A stretch of 64,000 nt of DNA from Streptomyces sp. SID13031 (GTDB lineage Bacteria > Actinomycetota > Actinomycetes > Propionibacteriales > Kribbellaceae): the NCBI RefSeq assembly GCF_010548305.1, contig NZ_JAAGLV010000002.1:62001-126000 (forward strand), in the 5' to 3' direction. Under the pieces are notes generated by a model. It ran no database searches. It was not told the DNA's origin and saw only the letters and a program-made list of their open reading frames with translations. Shown piece by piece: positions 45,959-54,003 of the stretch. Numbering within the stretch: the stretch's first letter is position 1; every line of letters begins with the position of its first letter. Position numbers and translations under genes: made by a program.

Positions 45959-48063
45959 CGGTCACTCGCCGTACCGTCCTCGGTGGGTCCCTTGCGGCCG
46001 CTGCCGTCTCCAGCGTGCCGGGGGTCTCGGCGGCAGCTGCAGCTTCGACCGCTCTGCCTGGTTTGCCTGCGTTGACGAATCTTGCGCATCTCGACTATCT
46101 GGGGGCCTCCGTCTCGCCGCCTTCGGTGGCTGGGCATTCGACGTACGGGTCGGGGCCGGTCGGGGTGTTGTGGACGTACGCCGACCGCCGCGATGACGGC
46201 TCCTATGCGCGGGTTGGTGGCGGTGCGTACAACCCTTCAACTAACACTTATGGACAAGGTGCGTTCAACGCCGATGATTTAGCTCGGGCTGCCGTCGTCT
46301 ACCTGCGGCACTACTCGATGCACGGCGACGCGCACAGCCGACAGGCGGCGTACGGGCTGTTGCGTGGGCTGACCTTCCTGCAGACGGCCAGTGGAGCCAA
46401 CGCCGGCAACGTGGTGCTGTGGATGCAGCCGGATGGCACGCTCAACCCGAGTGCCGATCCGGTGGAGCTACCCGACCCATCCGACTCCGGCCCGGCGTAC
46501 TGGCTGGCCAGGACGGTCTGGGCATTGGGGGAAGGGTATGCCGTCTTCCGCTCTGTCGACTCCCGGTTTGCCGCTTTCCTTCGCGGGCGGCTCGAGTTGG
46601 CGATCGCTGCGCTGGAGCGGCAGGTGCTGGTCCACTACGGCGTGTGGAATGTCGTCGACGGCCGCCGGGTCCCCGCTTGGCTGATAGTGGCAGGCGCCGA
46701 CGCCACCTCCGAAGCAGTCCTCGGCCTAGCCGCCTACGTCACCGCCGACCGCGCTGCTGGCGCTGGTGCGGCCGGTGCTGGTGGGTCTGCTCGTGCACGG
46801 CGTGCGCTTGCTCGCTTTGCCGAGGCGATTGCTGCGATGGCTGCTGGAGACAGGCAGACGTGGCCGTTCCGGGCCCTGCTGCCGTGGGGTGAGTCGATCT
46901 CTGACTGGCACGCGTGGGGAGCTCAAATGCCTTCCGCGCTGGCGGCTGCTTCCGTCGCACTGCGATCGCCGCGCTTGCTGGAGCCGGCCATCGGCGACGC
47001 AGCCGGCTTCACTCCGCTACTGATGACTGCTGGCGGCCCCGACAACGGCTGGCTCCCTGCTCCGATCGACCGGACACAGATCGCGTACGGCGTCGATGCC
47101 CGCCTCCAAGCCCTCCTCGGAGTAGCGTCCGCAGCCAACCGCCCCGGCCTTCGTCAGGTCGCCGCCTTCGTAGGCGCCTGGTACTTCGGCGCAAACCGAG
47201 CCGGCACGCCGATGTACGACCCCACCACCGGGCGCACCTACGATGGCATCTCCGGCGACGGGATCGTCAACCGCAACTCCGGCGCCGAATCCACGATCCA
47301 CGGCCTACTCTCCATGCTGTCCCTGGACGCGCACCCGTCGCTGGCCGCACAGGCCCGCACGCTAGGCCCCGCCAGCCGGACGCTCTCCGGCCTGCATACG
47401 ATCGAAGCCGAGTCCGCAGTACTCTCCACCGGCGCCACAGTCATCACCCCGCCGTCACCATGGACCGGCGAATCCCAATGGAGCAACAACTCCTACGTAG
47501 CCTTCACTCCAGGCAGTACAGCCACCTGGACGCTACCGCCCTCGGACCAACCACAGCTCGCCCTACCCATCATCGACACCGTCACCGACCGCCACGCAGG
47601 CCAAACCACCTGGTCAGCCAACGGCAAACCCCTAGGCACCATCAACCACGGCACAGCCGGCCCCCAAGGCACCTCACCCACCCCCGGCGCCCTCCTCCCA
47701 CACACCCTCCCCACCTACCTCCCCCCAAACACAACCCACCTAACCACCACCGCCACCCCACCCCCCGCCTCCACACCCCTCGCCTCCACCGTTCCCGGCT
47801 CCACGGCCTCCGCGCTCCGCGTGGACGCAGTACTGCTCCTGCCGTTGATCTCTCAGCTGCAGTTGACCTCGTCGGCAACCACCGCCATCCTCCTCACGAG
47901 CGTCGACAAGCACCGGCGCTCGCACCAGGTCACCGTCGCCTCGGCGCGGCGCAGCGTCATCTCCGCCTACGACGACAGCTGTTTTCTACAGGCTCACTTC
48001 GCCACGACGGCCCGGACCTTCAACGTCCCCGTCTCACCGGGAGGCTTCACCGTCATCCTTTGA
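45955..48063 (+). CDS. Tat-exported protein of unknown family, putative alpha-helical-barrel glycoside hydrolase with sugar-binding-like C-terminus
   Basis: A 702-residue protein that I cannot place in a named family. The Tat signal is MTVTRRTVLGGSLAAAAVS. Residues about 45-440 are helix-rich with the spacing of an (alpha/alpha) barrel: VGGGAYNPSTNTYGQGAFNADDLARAAVVYLRHY, GPAYWLARTVWALGEGYAVF, TSEAVLGLAAYVTADR, NRNSGAESTIHGLLSML. Conserved-looking acids (DD in FNADDLAR, GAES) are candidates for catalysis. From about 480, HTIEAESAV begins a beta-rich CBM35-like module. Its ATG overlaps the GH130 stop, tying it to mannoside use. The 3' third has extreme C-strand bias. It overlaps the convergent kinase gene by 11 bp. 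Confidence 0.65.
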   Translation: MTVTRRTVLGGSLAAAAVSSVPGVSAAAAASTALPGLPALTNLAHLDYLGASVSPPSVAGHSTYGSGPVGVLWTYADRRDDGSYARVGGGAYNPSTNTYGQGAFNADDLARAAVVYLRHYSMHGDAHSRQAAYGLLRGLTFLQTASGANAGNVVLWMQPDGTLNPSADPVELPDPSDSGPAYWLARTVWALGEGYAVFRSVDSRFAAFLRGRLELAIAALERQVLVHYGVWNVVDGRRVPAWLIVAGADATSEAVLGLAAYVTADRAAGAGAAGAGGSARARRALARFAEAIAAMAAGDRQTWPFRALLPWGESISDWHAWGAQMPSALAAASVALRSPRLLEPAIGDAAGFTPLLMTAGGPDNGWLPAPIDRTQIAYGVDARLQALLGVASAANRPGLRQVAAFVGAWYFGANRAGTPMYDPTTGRTYDGISGDGIVNRNSGAESTIHGLLSMLSLDAHPSLAAQARTLGPASRTLSGLHTIEAESAVLSTGATVITPPSPWTGESQWSNNSYVAFTPGSTATWTLPPSDQPQLALPIIDTVTDRHAGQTTWSANGKPLGTINHGTAGPQGTSPTPGALLPHTLPTYLPPNTTHLTTTATPPPASTPLASTVPGSTASALRVDAVLLLPLISQLQLTSSATTAILLTSVDKHRRSHQVTVASARRSVISAYDDSCFLQAHFATTARTFNVPVSPGGFTVIL

Positions 48064-49402
48064 GCGCCTCGGCACACCACTCGGCGAGAAAGCTGAGTGC
48101 AAGCCCGCGCTGCTGGAAGAGATGCTGACTGTCCGCCTGCTGGTGATACGCCTTGTGAGACGAACGGGACGCCTGCCCGAGCAACCCCGGCAACAACCAC
48201 GCGTACTTGACCGCCGACGCCATCACCGCCCGCCGCACAACGTCCGGATCGCCTCGCCACCCACCCTCACGAAGCCCTTCGAGATAGCTGCTGACGCAGG
48301 TCTCGGCAAGCTCGGGCAACCGCTCGGCCGGCCAGAACAGATCGAAGACCGCATCGGGAATGTAGTTCCCGAGGTCCTCACCAAGCGCCCCATCTCCGCA
48401 GAAAGCCCAATCCAGCAAGGCGATCTCACCATCTGGCCGCCGGATCGCGTTACAAACCCACAGATCGAGATGACACCCTGCCCGCGGCGACTGCTCGACG
48501 ATCGTCAGCAGTTCGTCGCGATGGGCAACCAACCGCTGCCAACCATCCCGTAACCCGGCCGGCCAGTTGTCGGCCACCAGCGGTTGTCTCCAGGCGGCAT
48601 CGTCGTCGAGCAACTCCCACGGCACCTCGCGGGTAGTCGAGTAGTCCCGCAGGAAGCCCACCGAAGTCCACGGCCGCACCACCGCAGGCCGCGCCTGCCA
48701 CCGCCCACAAGCTCGAGCCAGCGCTGCATGATCCTCCAGCGTGAACTCAGTCCCAGCCCGCCCCACGATGTCCTCCAGATAAAGCACCGCGCCACCGGCG
48801 ATCTCCTCGACCTCCACCCCCGGCAACACCAGCCCAGTACCTTCCAGCCGCCCCCGCAACTCAGCGTCCCGATAAACCTCCACCTCCCGCCGCCAATAAT
48901 TCCAATGCCGAACCACCCCAGAAGCCCCCCACCCCGCCCCAACCAACGCCCCCGACACCCGAGCCGCCGACGCTCCCGCCCCGGCCTCCGACACCCGAGC
49001 CGCCGACGCCCGCGTCACCGGCAGTCCCTCGGCTCCCGGCTCCGCATCCGTGGGCGGCCGCCCAGCCGCCGGCAGCCGTGGTCCAGCGGGCGACTGCCGT
49101 GGCGCCGTCGCTGGCAGCGGCTCCGCATCCGTCGGCTGCAGCCCAGTCGCCGACGGCCCTGCAGCCTGGGGCTGGGTCTCTGCTTCTGGCTCTGTCGGGG
49201 CTTGTGGTGTGTTCTGCGGGTCTCGTGTGTCGGTGGGCTGTTGGGGTGTGGGGTTGCGGAGTTGTTTGCGGATGTAGGTGGTGCCGTCTTTGCGGTGGAT
49301 TCGTTCGACGGATGCGGTGACGGCGTTCAGGGGGTTGTGGCGCAGGGGTGTCGCCGAACCTGCTCGGTCGGTGCTCCGGGCCGCGCGGCGCGAATCGCTC
49401 AT
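48053..49402 (-). CDS. APH-fold kinase with a low-complexity insertion in the N-lobe
   Basis: A 449-residue aminoglycoside-phosphotransferase-fold protein. N-lobe strands SVERIHRKDGTTYIRKQL (31-48, with the ATP-binding Lys) are separated from the helix carrying the partner Glu (NYWRREVEVYRD) by about 105 residues rich in Pro, Ala, Thr and Gly with repeats. The catalytic loop is HLDLWVCN (His311, Asp313, Asn318) and the metal Asp is Asp331 (LLDWAFCGDG). Such kinases phosphorylate choline, sugars, antibiotics or other small hydroxyl compounds; the substrate is unknown and no resistance role is implied. Strand base composition flips abruptly inside the insertion. Confidence 0.75.
   Translation of the reverse strand: MSDSRRAARSTDRAGSATPLRHNPLNAVTASVERIHRKDGTTYIRKQLRNPTPQQPTDTRDPQNTPQAPTEPEAETQPQAAGPSATGLQPTDAEPLPATAPRQSPAGPRLPAAGRPPTDAEPGAEGLPVTRASAARVSEAGAGASAARVSGALVGAGWGASGVVRHWNYWRREVEVYRDAELRGRLEGTGLVLPGVEVEEIAGGAVLYLEDIVGRAGTEFTLEDHAALARACGRWQARPAVVRPWTSVGFLRDYSTTREVPWELLDDDAAWRQPLVADNWPAGLRDGWQRLVAHRDELLTIVEQSPRAGCHLDLWVCNAIRRPDGEIALLDWAFCGDGALGEDLGNYIPDAVFDLFWPAERLPELAETCVSSYLEGLREGGWRGDPDVVRRAVMASAVKYAWLLPGLLGQASRSSHKAYHQQADSQHLFQQRGLALSFLAEWCAEALKG
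48951..49010. repeat. 36-bp spaced repeat in the kinase insertion
   Basis: CCCGACACCCGAGCCGCCGA starts at 48951 and recurs, with one change at its start, at 48987. The 36-bp period keeps the reading frame and encodes SAARVSEAG/SAARVSGA on the minus strand. Confidence 0.7.
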
Positions 49403-49412
49403 GGGGTGATTG

Positions 49413-50105
49413 TCAGGCCAGCAGGGTGCGCGGTGGCAGCCCGGTCAGCGCTTTCACGTCGCGGGTGAAATGAGCTTGGTCGGCATAGCCGGTCCGCGCC
49501 GCGACCTCCGCGAGGGACAGTCCCGCGCGCGCCTGATCCAACGCGAGATTCAGCCGTAGTACCCGATCCAGCATCTTCGGCCCATACCCGAACGCATCCA
49601 GGCACCGCCGGTACAACTGCCGCTCGCTCAATCCCACGCTTCCGGCCAACACCGGTACTGCGACGCCGCGCCGAACGCCCCGCAGCACCTGGCCCACCAA
49701 CCGATCGGGCGCCGCATCGAACAACTCGCCCGCGACCTCCTCCAATCCCAACGCCGGATCAACCGCCCTCCCGATCCGATCCGCCAACCGCCGGCTCCGC
49801 GCGGGCGACCAGACGTCGCCCAACGGCACCAGTTGATCTAGCACCTCTCGGGCCGGCACCCCGAGAAGCCCCGGCGCAGTCCCCGGCGCAAACCTCAACC
49901 CCGTATACCGAACCCCAGCCTCGGCTGCGCCGACATGAGCCCGGCTATCGGGCCCAGCCACCGCCAGTTCACCCTCGATCCACAACAGATCCATGCACCC
50001 ATCAGGCAACACCCGATAGGCGCCGCCATCCGAAGTACGAGCCCACAACACAGCCCCGGGCAGCACCGCCGCCCGCTCCCGGTAAACCCCTGCTTCCCAG
50101 CCCAC
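49413..50105 (-). CDS. AraC-family transcriptional regulator
   Basis: A 230-residue protein with an N-terminal beta-rich domain of the type seen in small AraC regulators (LPDGCMDLLWIEGELAVAGPDSRAH). The C-terminal double HTH reads VGLSERQLYRRCLDAFGYGPKMLDRVLRLNLALDQARAGLSLAEVAARTGYADQAHFTRDVKALTGLPPRTLLA. A GTG start is used. The target is not evident; it lies 10 bp downstream of nothing but the kinase start, both on the minus strand, so it may be cotranscribed with that kinase. Confidence 0.88.
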   Translation of the reverse strand: MGWEAGVYRERAAVLPGAVLWARTSDGGAYRVLPDGCMDLLWIEGELAVAGPDSRAHVGAAEAGVRYTGLRFAPGTAPGLLGVPAREVLDQLVPLGDVWSPARSRRLADRIGRAVDPALGLEEVAGELFDAAPDRLVGQVLRGVRRGVAVPVLAGSVGLSERQLYRRCLDAFGYGPKMLDRVLRLNLALDQARAGLSLAEVAARTGYADQAHFTRDVKALTGLPPRTLLA

Positions 50106-50233
50106 ACCTCAAGTCTGCAACCCCGCACCGACATTTCCAGCCAGCCGACCTTCCGCCAGCCGACGTTCCGGGTGCCGCACCTGTTCCGAGCCAGGTCGCC
50201 GAGCCAGGTGTCGCCGAGCCGGCCCGTCGGGGG

Positions 50234-51217
50234 TCAGCTCGCAGGCGGGTATTGGCGGAGGTCGACGTCGATGACGTTCACGCCGGTGGGGAGGTACTTG
50301 ACCAGGGCCACGTTCTCGCGGATCAGTTCGTCCTCGAGCCGGGAACCGGTGCGGCGGTCGATGACGGTGCGCCAGATCTCGTTGCGGCGGAAGTACTCGC
50401 TGCCGGCCAGGAGGAACCGCTCCCCGCGAGCGAAGACCCGGTATGACGAGCGAGTCGGCTGCTCGGCCAGGATCTCGCCTTCCAGGTACCGTTCGCCGAC
50501 TCCGACGCGGAGCTGGAACGTCTGGTCGGTGTCGTTGCGGAACTGCAGATCCACGTAGTTGTAGACGATGCTGCAGCCGACTCCCCACGGGAGCACACGG
50601 CCGTTGTCCGGGAACGGGTCGAAGCTGTGGTTCGAGCGTTGCGTCACGGTGAGCGGCGAGTGCAGGACCATCCAGTGCAGCAGGTTCGCGAGTTGGCAGA
50701 TGCCGCCGCCGATCCCCGGCTTGGCCTGGCCGTTGGACAGCCGCATGCCCTTCACATAGCCCTTGCGACGGGTCGCGTTGCCGACCAGCTTGTTGAAGGA
50801 GAAGGTCTCGCCCGGGCGGATCAGTACGCCGTCGACCTGTGCACACGCGAGCTTCAGGTTGGTCACCTTGTTGTGCTGCATCCACATCTCGGTCTCGCCG
50901 AGCTGGCGCAGCAGGAGCGACTTGTGCCGCTTCACCCGGATCGGGAGATCCTCACCCTGTTTGGCCCGCGCGTACGCCGTGTCGGACCTCATCCACTCGA
51001 TCCGCCGCCGCGCGCGGTGATACCGGATGGCCATCGGATAGAGCGCGGGCACTCGCTGCGACCAGCGCCGCTCGCCGACTCGCGGCAACATCCGGGCCAG
51101 TTCGGCCGGTGTCAGCTCGTCCTGCTCGTCCAGTTCGTCAGCGCGAATGTCGTCAACGGTGTCGGTTGGGGTGGTGTCCACGAAGGACAGGGCGCTGGTG
51201 GTGGTGCTCTTCTGCAT
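50234..51217 (-). CDS. VanW-family protein
   Basis: A 327-residue VanW-domain protein. The ATG at 51217 is chosen with GGGGGAACGA upstream. The VanW core lies at about 125-250: GETFSFNKLVGNATRRKGYVKGMRLSNGQAKPGIGGGICQLANLLHWMVLHSPLTVTQRSNHSFDPFPDNGRVLPWGVGCSIVYNYVDLQFRNDT. No signal peptide is visible, unlike many Firmicutes VanW proteins. The biochemical role is unknown; there are no vancomycin-resistance genes nearby. Confidence 0.85.
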   Translation of the reverse strand: MQKSTTTSALSFVDTTPTDTVDDIRADELDEQDELTPAELARMLPRVGERRWSQRVPALYPMAIRYHRARRRIEWMRSDTAYARAKQGEDLPIRVKRHKSLLLRQLGETEMWMQHNKVTNLKLACAQVDGVLIRPGETFSFNKLVGNATRRKGYVKGMRLSNGQAKPGIGGGICQLANLLHWMVLHSPLTVTQRSNHSFDPFPDNGRVLPWGVGCSIVYNYVDLQFRNDTDQTFQLRVGVGERYLEGEILAEQPTRSSYRVFARGERFLLAGSEYFRRNEIWRTVIDRRTGSRLEDELIRENVALVKYLPTGVNVIDVDLRQYPPAS

Positions 51218-51341
51218 TCGTTCCCCCGGAACGGACTGGATCGATCCCCCTGACCGATCTCGCAACGCTACGCCCGGTCGTGCGACAGCTCCGTGACAGT
51301 GGATTCACGATCGGGTTGCACCGAGTACGACGTCCTAAAGG

Positions 51342-51866
51342 TCAGCCAAGTTCGAGGGCGGTGCAGATCCACCGGTTTCTGTGCACTTCCAGGCGAAGTG
51401 CCATCGCGCGGGAGCGGTCGCCGTACCGGACGTGCGCGCAGACTTCGGCGACCTCGGTGGCGGGCGTGAAGACGTGCACCGAGCAGACCGCACTGCGCTC
51501 TTTCGCGCTGCGGCCGGTCGCGGTCGTGGTCAGGCCGAGGACGCGGACCCGCCGGTTGAGGTCGCTGAAAACGACCGCATCCGTGAAGCGGATCAGCTGC
51601 CCGATCGGGCGATCGCCGGCCAGTACTTCGGCGACGGCCTGCACCAGGCGCGTCGCCCAGGCTTGGGCCTCGGGCAGCGATGGGCCGGTCGGCACCAGGC
51701 GCAGTACGGGCGGAGCCGGTGCCGGGCGGAGGTCTGGTGCCTCTTGGTAGCGCAGGGCCAAGGCGCCCTGCGTCATCGGGGTGGCGGCGTGAACGCGGCG
51801 TCGGGCAGGGTGGGTGTCCGTGGCCGGGAGGGTGCGGACGGCGGCGAGTGTCGGGTGGTTGCTCAT
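51342..51866 (-). CDS. DUF6459 (Rv3235-like) conserved actinobacterial protein
   Basis: A 174-residue protein with a disordered N-terminal 50 residues and a C-terminal alpha/beta domain (QAWATRLVQAVAEVLAGDRPIGQLIRFTDAVVFSDLNRR, ending VCAHVRYGDRSRAMALRLEVHRNRWICTALELG). This matches the family near secA in mycobacteria. Its function is unknown. It starts 1 bp after the LysM gene stops, so the two form an operon. Confidence 0.8.
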   Translation of the reverse strand: MSNHPTLAAVRTLPATDTHPARRRVHAATPMTQGALALRYQEAPDLRPAPAPPVLRLVPTGPSLPEAQAWATRLVQAVAEVLAGDRPIGQLIRFTDAVVFSDLNRRVRVLGLTTTATGRSAKERSAVCSVHVFTPATEVAEVCAHVRYGDRSRAMALRLEVHRNRWICTALELG

Positions 51867-51867
51867 G

Positions 51868-52818
51868 TCACTTCTCCTGGTGGGTTCGCGGCACGGGGTG
51901 GCTGAGTGCGGGTGGTTTGAGCACCTGACCGGGGTGGATCAGGTCTGGGTCTGGGCCGATCAGTTGGCGGTTGGCGGAGTACCACTGCGGCCAGCGGGCG
52001 GCGATGGCCTCGTCGGTCGCGTGGGGGCCGAGCTCGGCTGCGGCGATCGACCAGAGCGAGTCGCCTCGCTTGACCACCTGTGAGGCGGCACGGGCGAGCT
52101 GCCCCGACTGCAGATGCGTGTAGCGAGTCGGAGCCCCGCTGGTCGGCCGATCCGGCACAGCAACCTGCTCGACCGGCCCCTTCTTCGGTACTGCGGTACG
52201 CCCGGTCAGCTGAGCGCCTTGCCCCTTGCCCGGAGCCGGTCGGGTCCGCGACTCGGCTCCCGTTCGTGCCAAGGCCGCCGACGGTTCGCCGGAGCCGGTG
52301 AGCTCGATGGACGACGGCTTCTCGGTGGCTCGCCAATCACCGACTGAGCTGCCGGTCACCTCGACGGTCGAGCGGGGCTCGACGGCGCTCCAGGGGCGGT
52401 CGCCGGCGTGGGCCGTCACTTGGATCGTTGAGCGCGACTCTGTGGTGGTGAAGCCATGGCTGCCGTCGCCGGGGGCGGCTTGGGCGACGCCGATGGTGAG
52501 TGGCGTGACAGCGGCCACCCCGAGGGCCGAGCGGAGCAGAGTCCGTGAGGTCTGGGACGTGATGCGCGTAGCCACGAGCGAGGCACTGCGACCGATGACA
52601 CCCGGGACTTGCTCGAGCACTGTCGCGAGCACGGCGACGACGAGCCAGCCGTAGGAGACCCAGGCGACCGCGCCGACCGCGACCGAGGCCATCGAGGTCA
52701 GGTCCTGGGCGCTGGCCGCATCGATCGAGCCTGCGGTCACCCAGCGCAGCAGCAGGCCGAGGGCGGCGAGTGCGCCCAGGGCGAGCAGTCCCTTCAGTCC
52801 ACGGATCATCGTGTTCAT
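51868..52818 (-). CDS. Membrane-anchored LysM-domain protein with three internal repeats
   Basis: A 316-residue protein with two N-terminal hydrophobic segments (about 9-28 and 45-68) and a third near 97-113. Residues about 127-180 contain three copies of a roughly 20-residue unit beginning ESRSTIQVT, EPRSTVEVT and EKPSSIELT. The C-terminus is a LysM domain (VVKRGDSLWSIAAAELG to LIGPDPDLIHPGQVLKPP), which binds peptidoglycan. It heads an operon with the DUF6459 gene and diverges from the frame-disrupted gene at 52987. Confidence 0.85.
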   Translation of the reverse strand: MNTMIRGLKGLLALGALAALGLLLRWVTAGSIDAASAQDLTSMASVAVGAVAWVSYGWLVVAVLATVLEQVPGVIGRSASLVATRITSQTSRTLLRSALGVAAVTPLTIGVAQAAPGDGSHGFTTTESRSTIQVTAHAGDRPWSAVEPRSTVEVTGSSVGDWRATEKPSSIELTGSGEPSAALARTGAESRTRPAPGKGQGAQLTGRTAVPKKGPVEQVAVPDRPTSGAPTRYTHLQSGQLARAASQVVKRGDSLWSIAAAELGPHATDEAIAARWPQWYSANRQLIGPDPDLIHPGQVLKPPALSHPVPRTHQEK

Positions 52819-52986
52819 CTGTTTTGACCTCCGATCTATGCGTTTGCTTGAGTTTGCGCTGGCTTGATCAATATAGCCCTGCCTAGACCGCCTTTGGCAA
52901 GTCGAAAAACGATGGAATCTGTCACGGAGTGTCGATGGGGTTGACGCAGAGTGCTGCTGACCGCTCGGGCGGGGTAGGTTCGCGGC

Positions 52987-53531
52987 ATGCGTCTGGAAGC
53001 TCTGTTCGAGGACCTGGAGTCACAGTTCGAGGCCCTGCAGGACGGCGATCTGTACGGCGAGGTCGCGGACCGGATCCGCGCAGAGGTCGGCAAGATCACC
53101 GTGCTGGACCGCCTGCGTGGTGCCGTCGGGACGATGATCCGGGTGGACCTGAGGCGTGCCGAGCCCGTCCAGGGGACGCTCGGCCGGGTCGGCAAGGACT
53201 GCCTGCTGCTGGAGGCGGAGCGCTACGAGGAGTGGCTGATCCCCGCCGCCGCGCTCACCGGCATCCACGGGCTGGGCCCGTTCGCGGAGTCGGCCGAGGG
53301 GCCGTCGCGGCCAAACTCGGGCTGGCGCATCTGCTGCGCGGAATCGCCCGGGATCGTTCACCGGTGACGTTGTTCTGCGGCGGAAACCCGATCACCGGCA
53401 CGATCGACCGGGTCGGCGCGGACTTCCTCGAGATCGCCGAGCACCCGCTTGACGCGCCCCGCCGGCGTACCGAGGTCTACAACTCCCGGCTGGTCCCCAC
53501 TCAGGCGCTGGACGCCGTCCGGCGACGCTGA
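52987..53531 (+). pseudogene. Conserved actinobacterial protein split by a one-base frameshift
   Basis: Two overlapping frames together make one family-like protein of about 181 residues. The first runs from the ATG at 52987 (MRLEALFEDLESQFEALQDGDLYGEVADRIRAEVGK to GIHGLGPFAES). The second resumes after a G-run at 53298-53301 as GAVAAKLGLAHLLRGIARDRSP and ends LVPTQALDAVRRR at 53531. Restoring one G in the run would join them. It may be a real frameshift, a sequencing error in a homopolymer, or programmed -1 slippage. Function is unknown; the first half repeats a motif (VQGTLGRVGKDCLLLE) echoed in the second (ITGTIDRVGADFLEI). Confidence 0.7.
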
Positions 53532-53543
53532 AGCCGGAAGACG

Positions 53544-53795
53544 CTAGAGCTGGGCTTCCTCGGAGGGAGCCTCGGCCTCTTCACCGAACGGGTGGGTGTC
53601 GATGAACTGCTTCGTCTCGGTGTAGAGGCGCTCGATGTACTTCTCCAGCTCGGTCGACTCCACCCGCCACTGGCCGCGGCCGCCGATCTTCACTGCCGGG
53701 ATGTCGCCGCGACGGACCAGGGCGTAGACCTGGTTGGCCGAGATGTTCAGGACCTCGGCGACGTCGGACAGTTGGAGGAAGCGCGGAGCCGGCAT
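53544..53795 (-). CDS. Small excisionase-type helix-turn-helix protein
   Basis: An 83-residue MerR/excisionase-like DNA-binding protein (HTH_17): FLQLSDVAEVLNISANQVYALVRRGDIPAVKIGGRGQWRVESTELEKYIERLY. The acidic C-terminal tail is short. It is of the type conserved in actinobacterial chromosomes and not phage-linked. It ends 12 bp from the convergent frame-disrupted gene. Confidence 0.85.
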   Translation of the reverse strand: MPAPRFLQLSDVAEVLNISANQVYALVRRGDIPAVKIGGRGQWRVESTELEKYIERLYTETKQFIDTHPFGEEAEAPSEEAQL

Positions 53796-53941
53796 GCGTG
53801 CTGGGTCCCTTCGGGTCGGCGGCGGCTGGTTGCTTCAGTTTGCCACGGTTAGCGCCCGAATGAGCCTGTTTGTCCCCAGCCTCCGCCGACCTGTGGATGA
53901 CGGCGAACGCCCGAACCGCGGACACGGCAGAATGTCGCTCG

Positions 53942-53981
53942 CCAAGAGTGACCAAGCGTGACCAAGAATGATCAATTAGTA
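53942..53981. promoter_or_regulatory. Three-to-four 10-bp iterons upstream of the SAF/CpaE-like genes
   Basis: CCAAGAGTGA, CCAAGCGTGA and CCAAGAATGA follow without gaps, then a weaker TCAATTAGTA. The 10-bp period places the units on one helical face, 25-60 bp upstream of the SAF gene start, suggesting cooperative regulator binding. The whole region 53796-54003 shows no gene. Confidence 0.5.
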
Positions 53982-54003
53982 ACCGAACTGGGGAGTGTTC
54001 CGA

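Noticed and set aside
48053..49402. Aminoglycoside resistance gene
   Set aside because: The APH fold is shared by many non-resistance kinases and no substrate-specific residues can be recognised.
50234..51217. Vancomycin-resistance locus
   Set aside because: Only a VanW-domain gene is present; vanH, vanA, vanX and the vanRS pair are absent.
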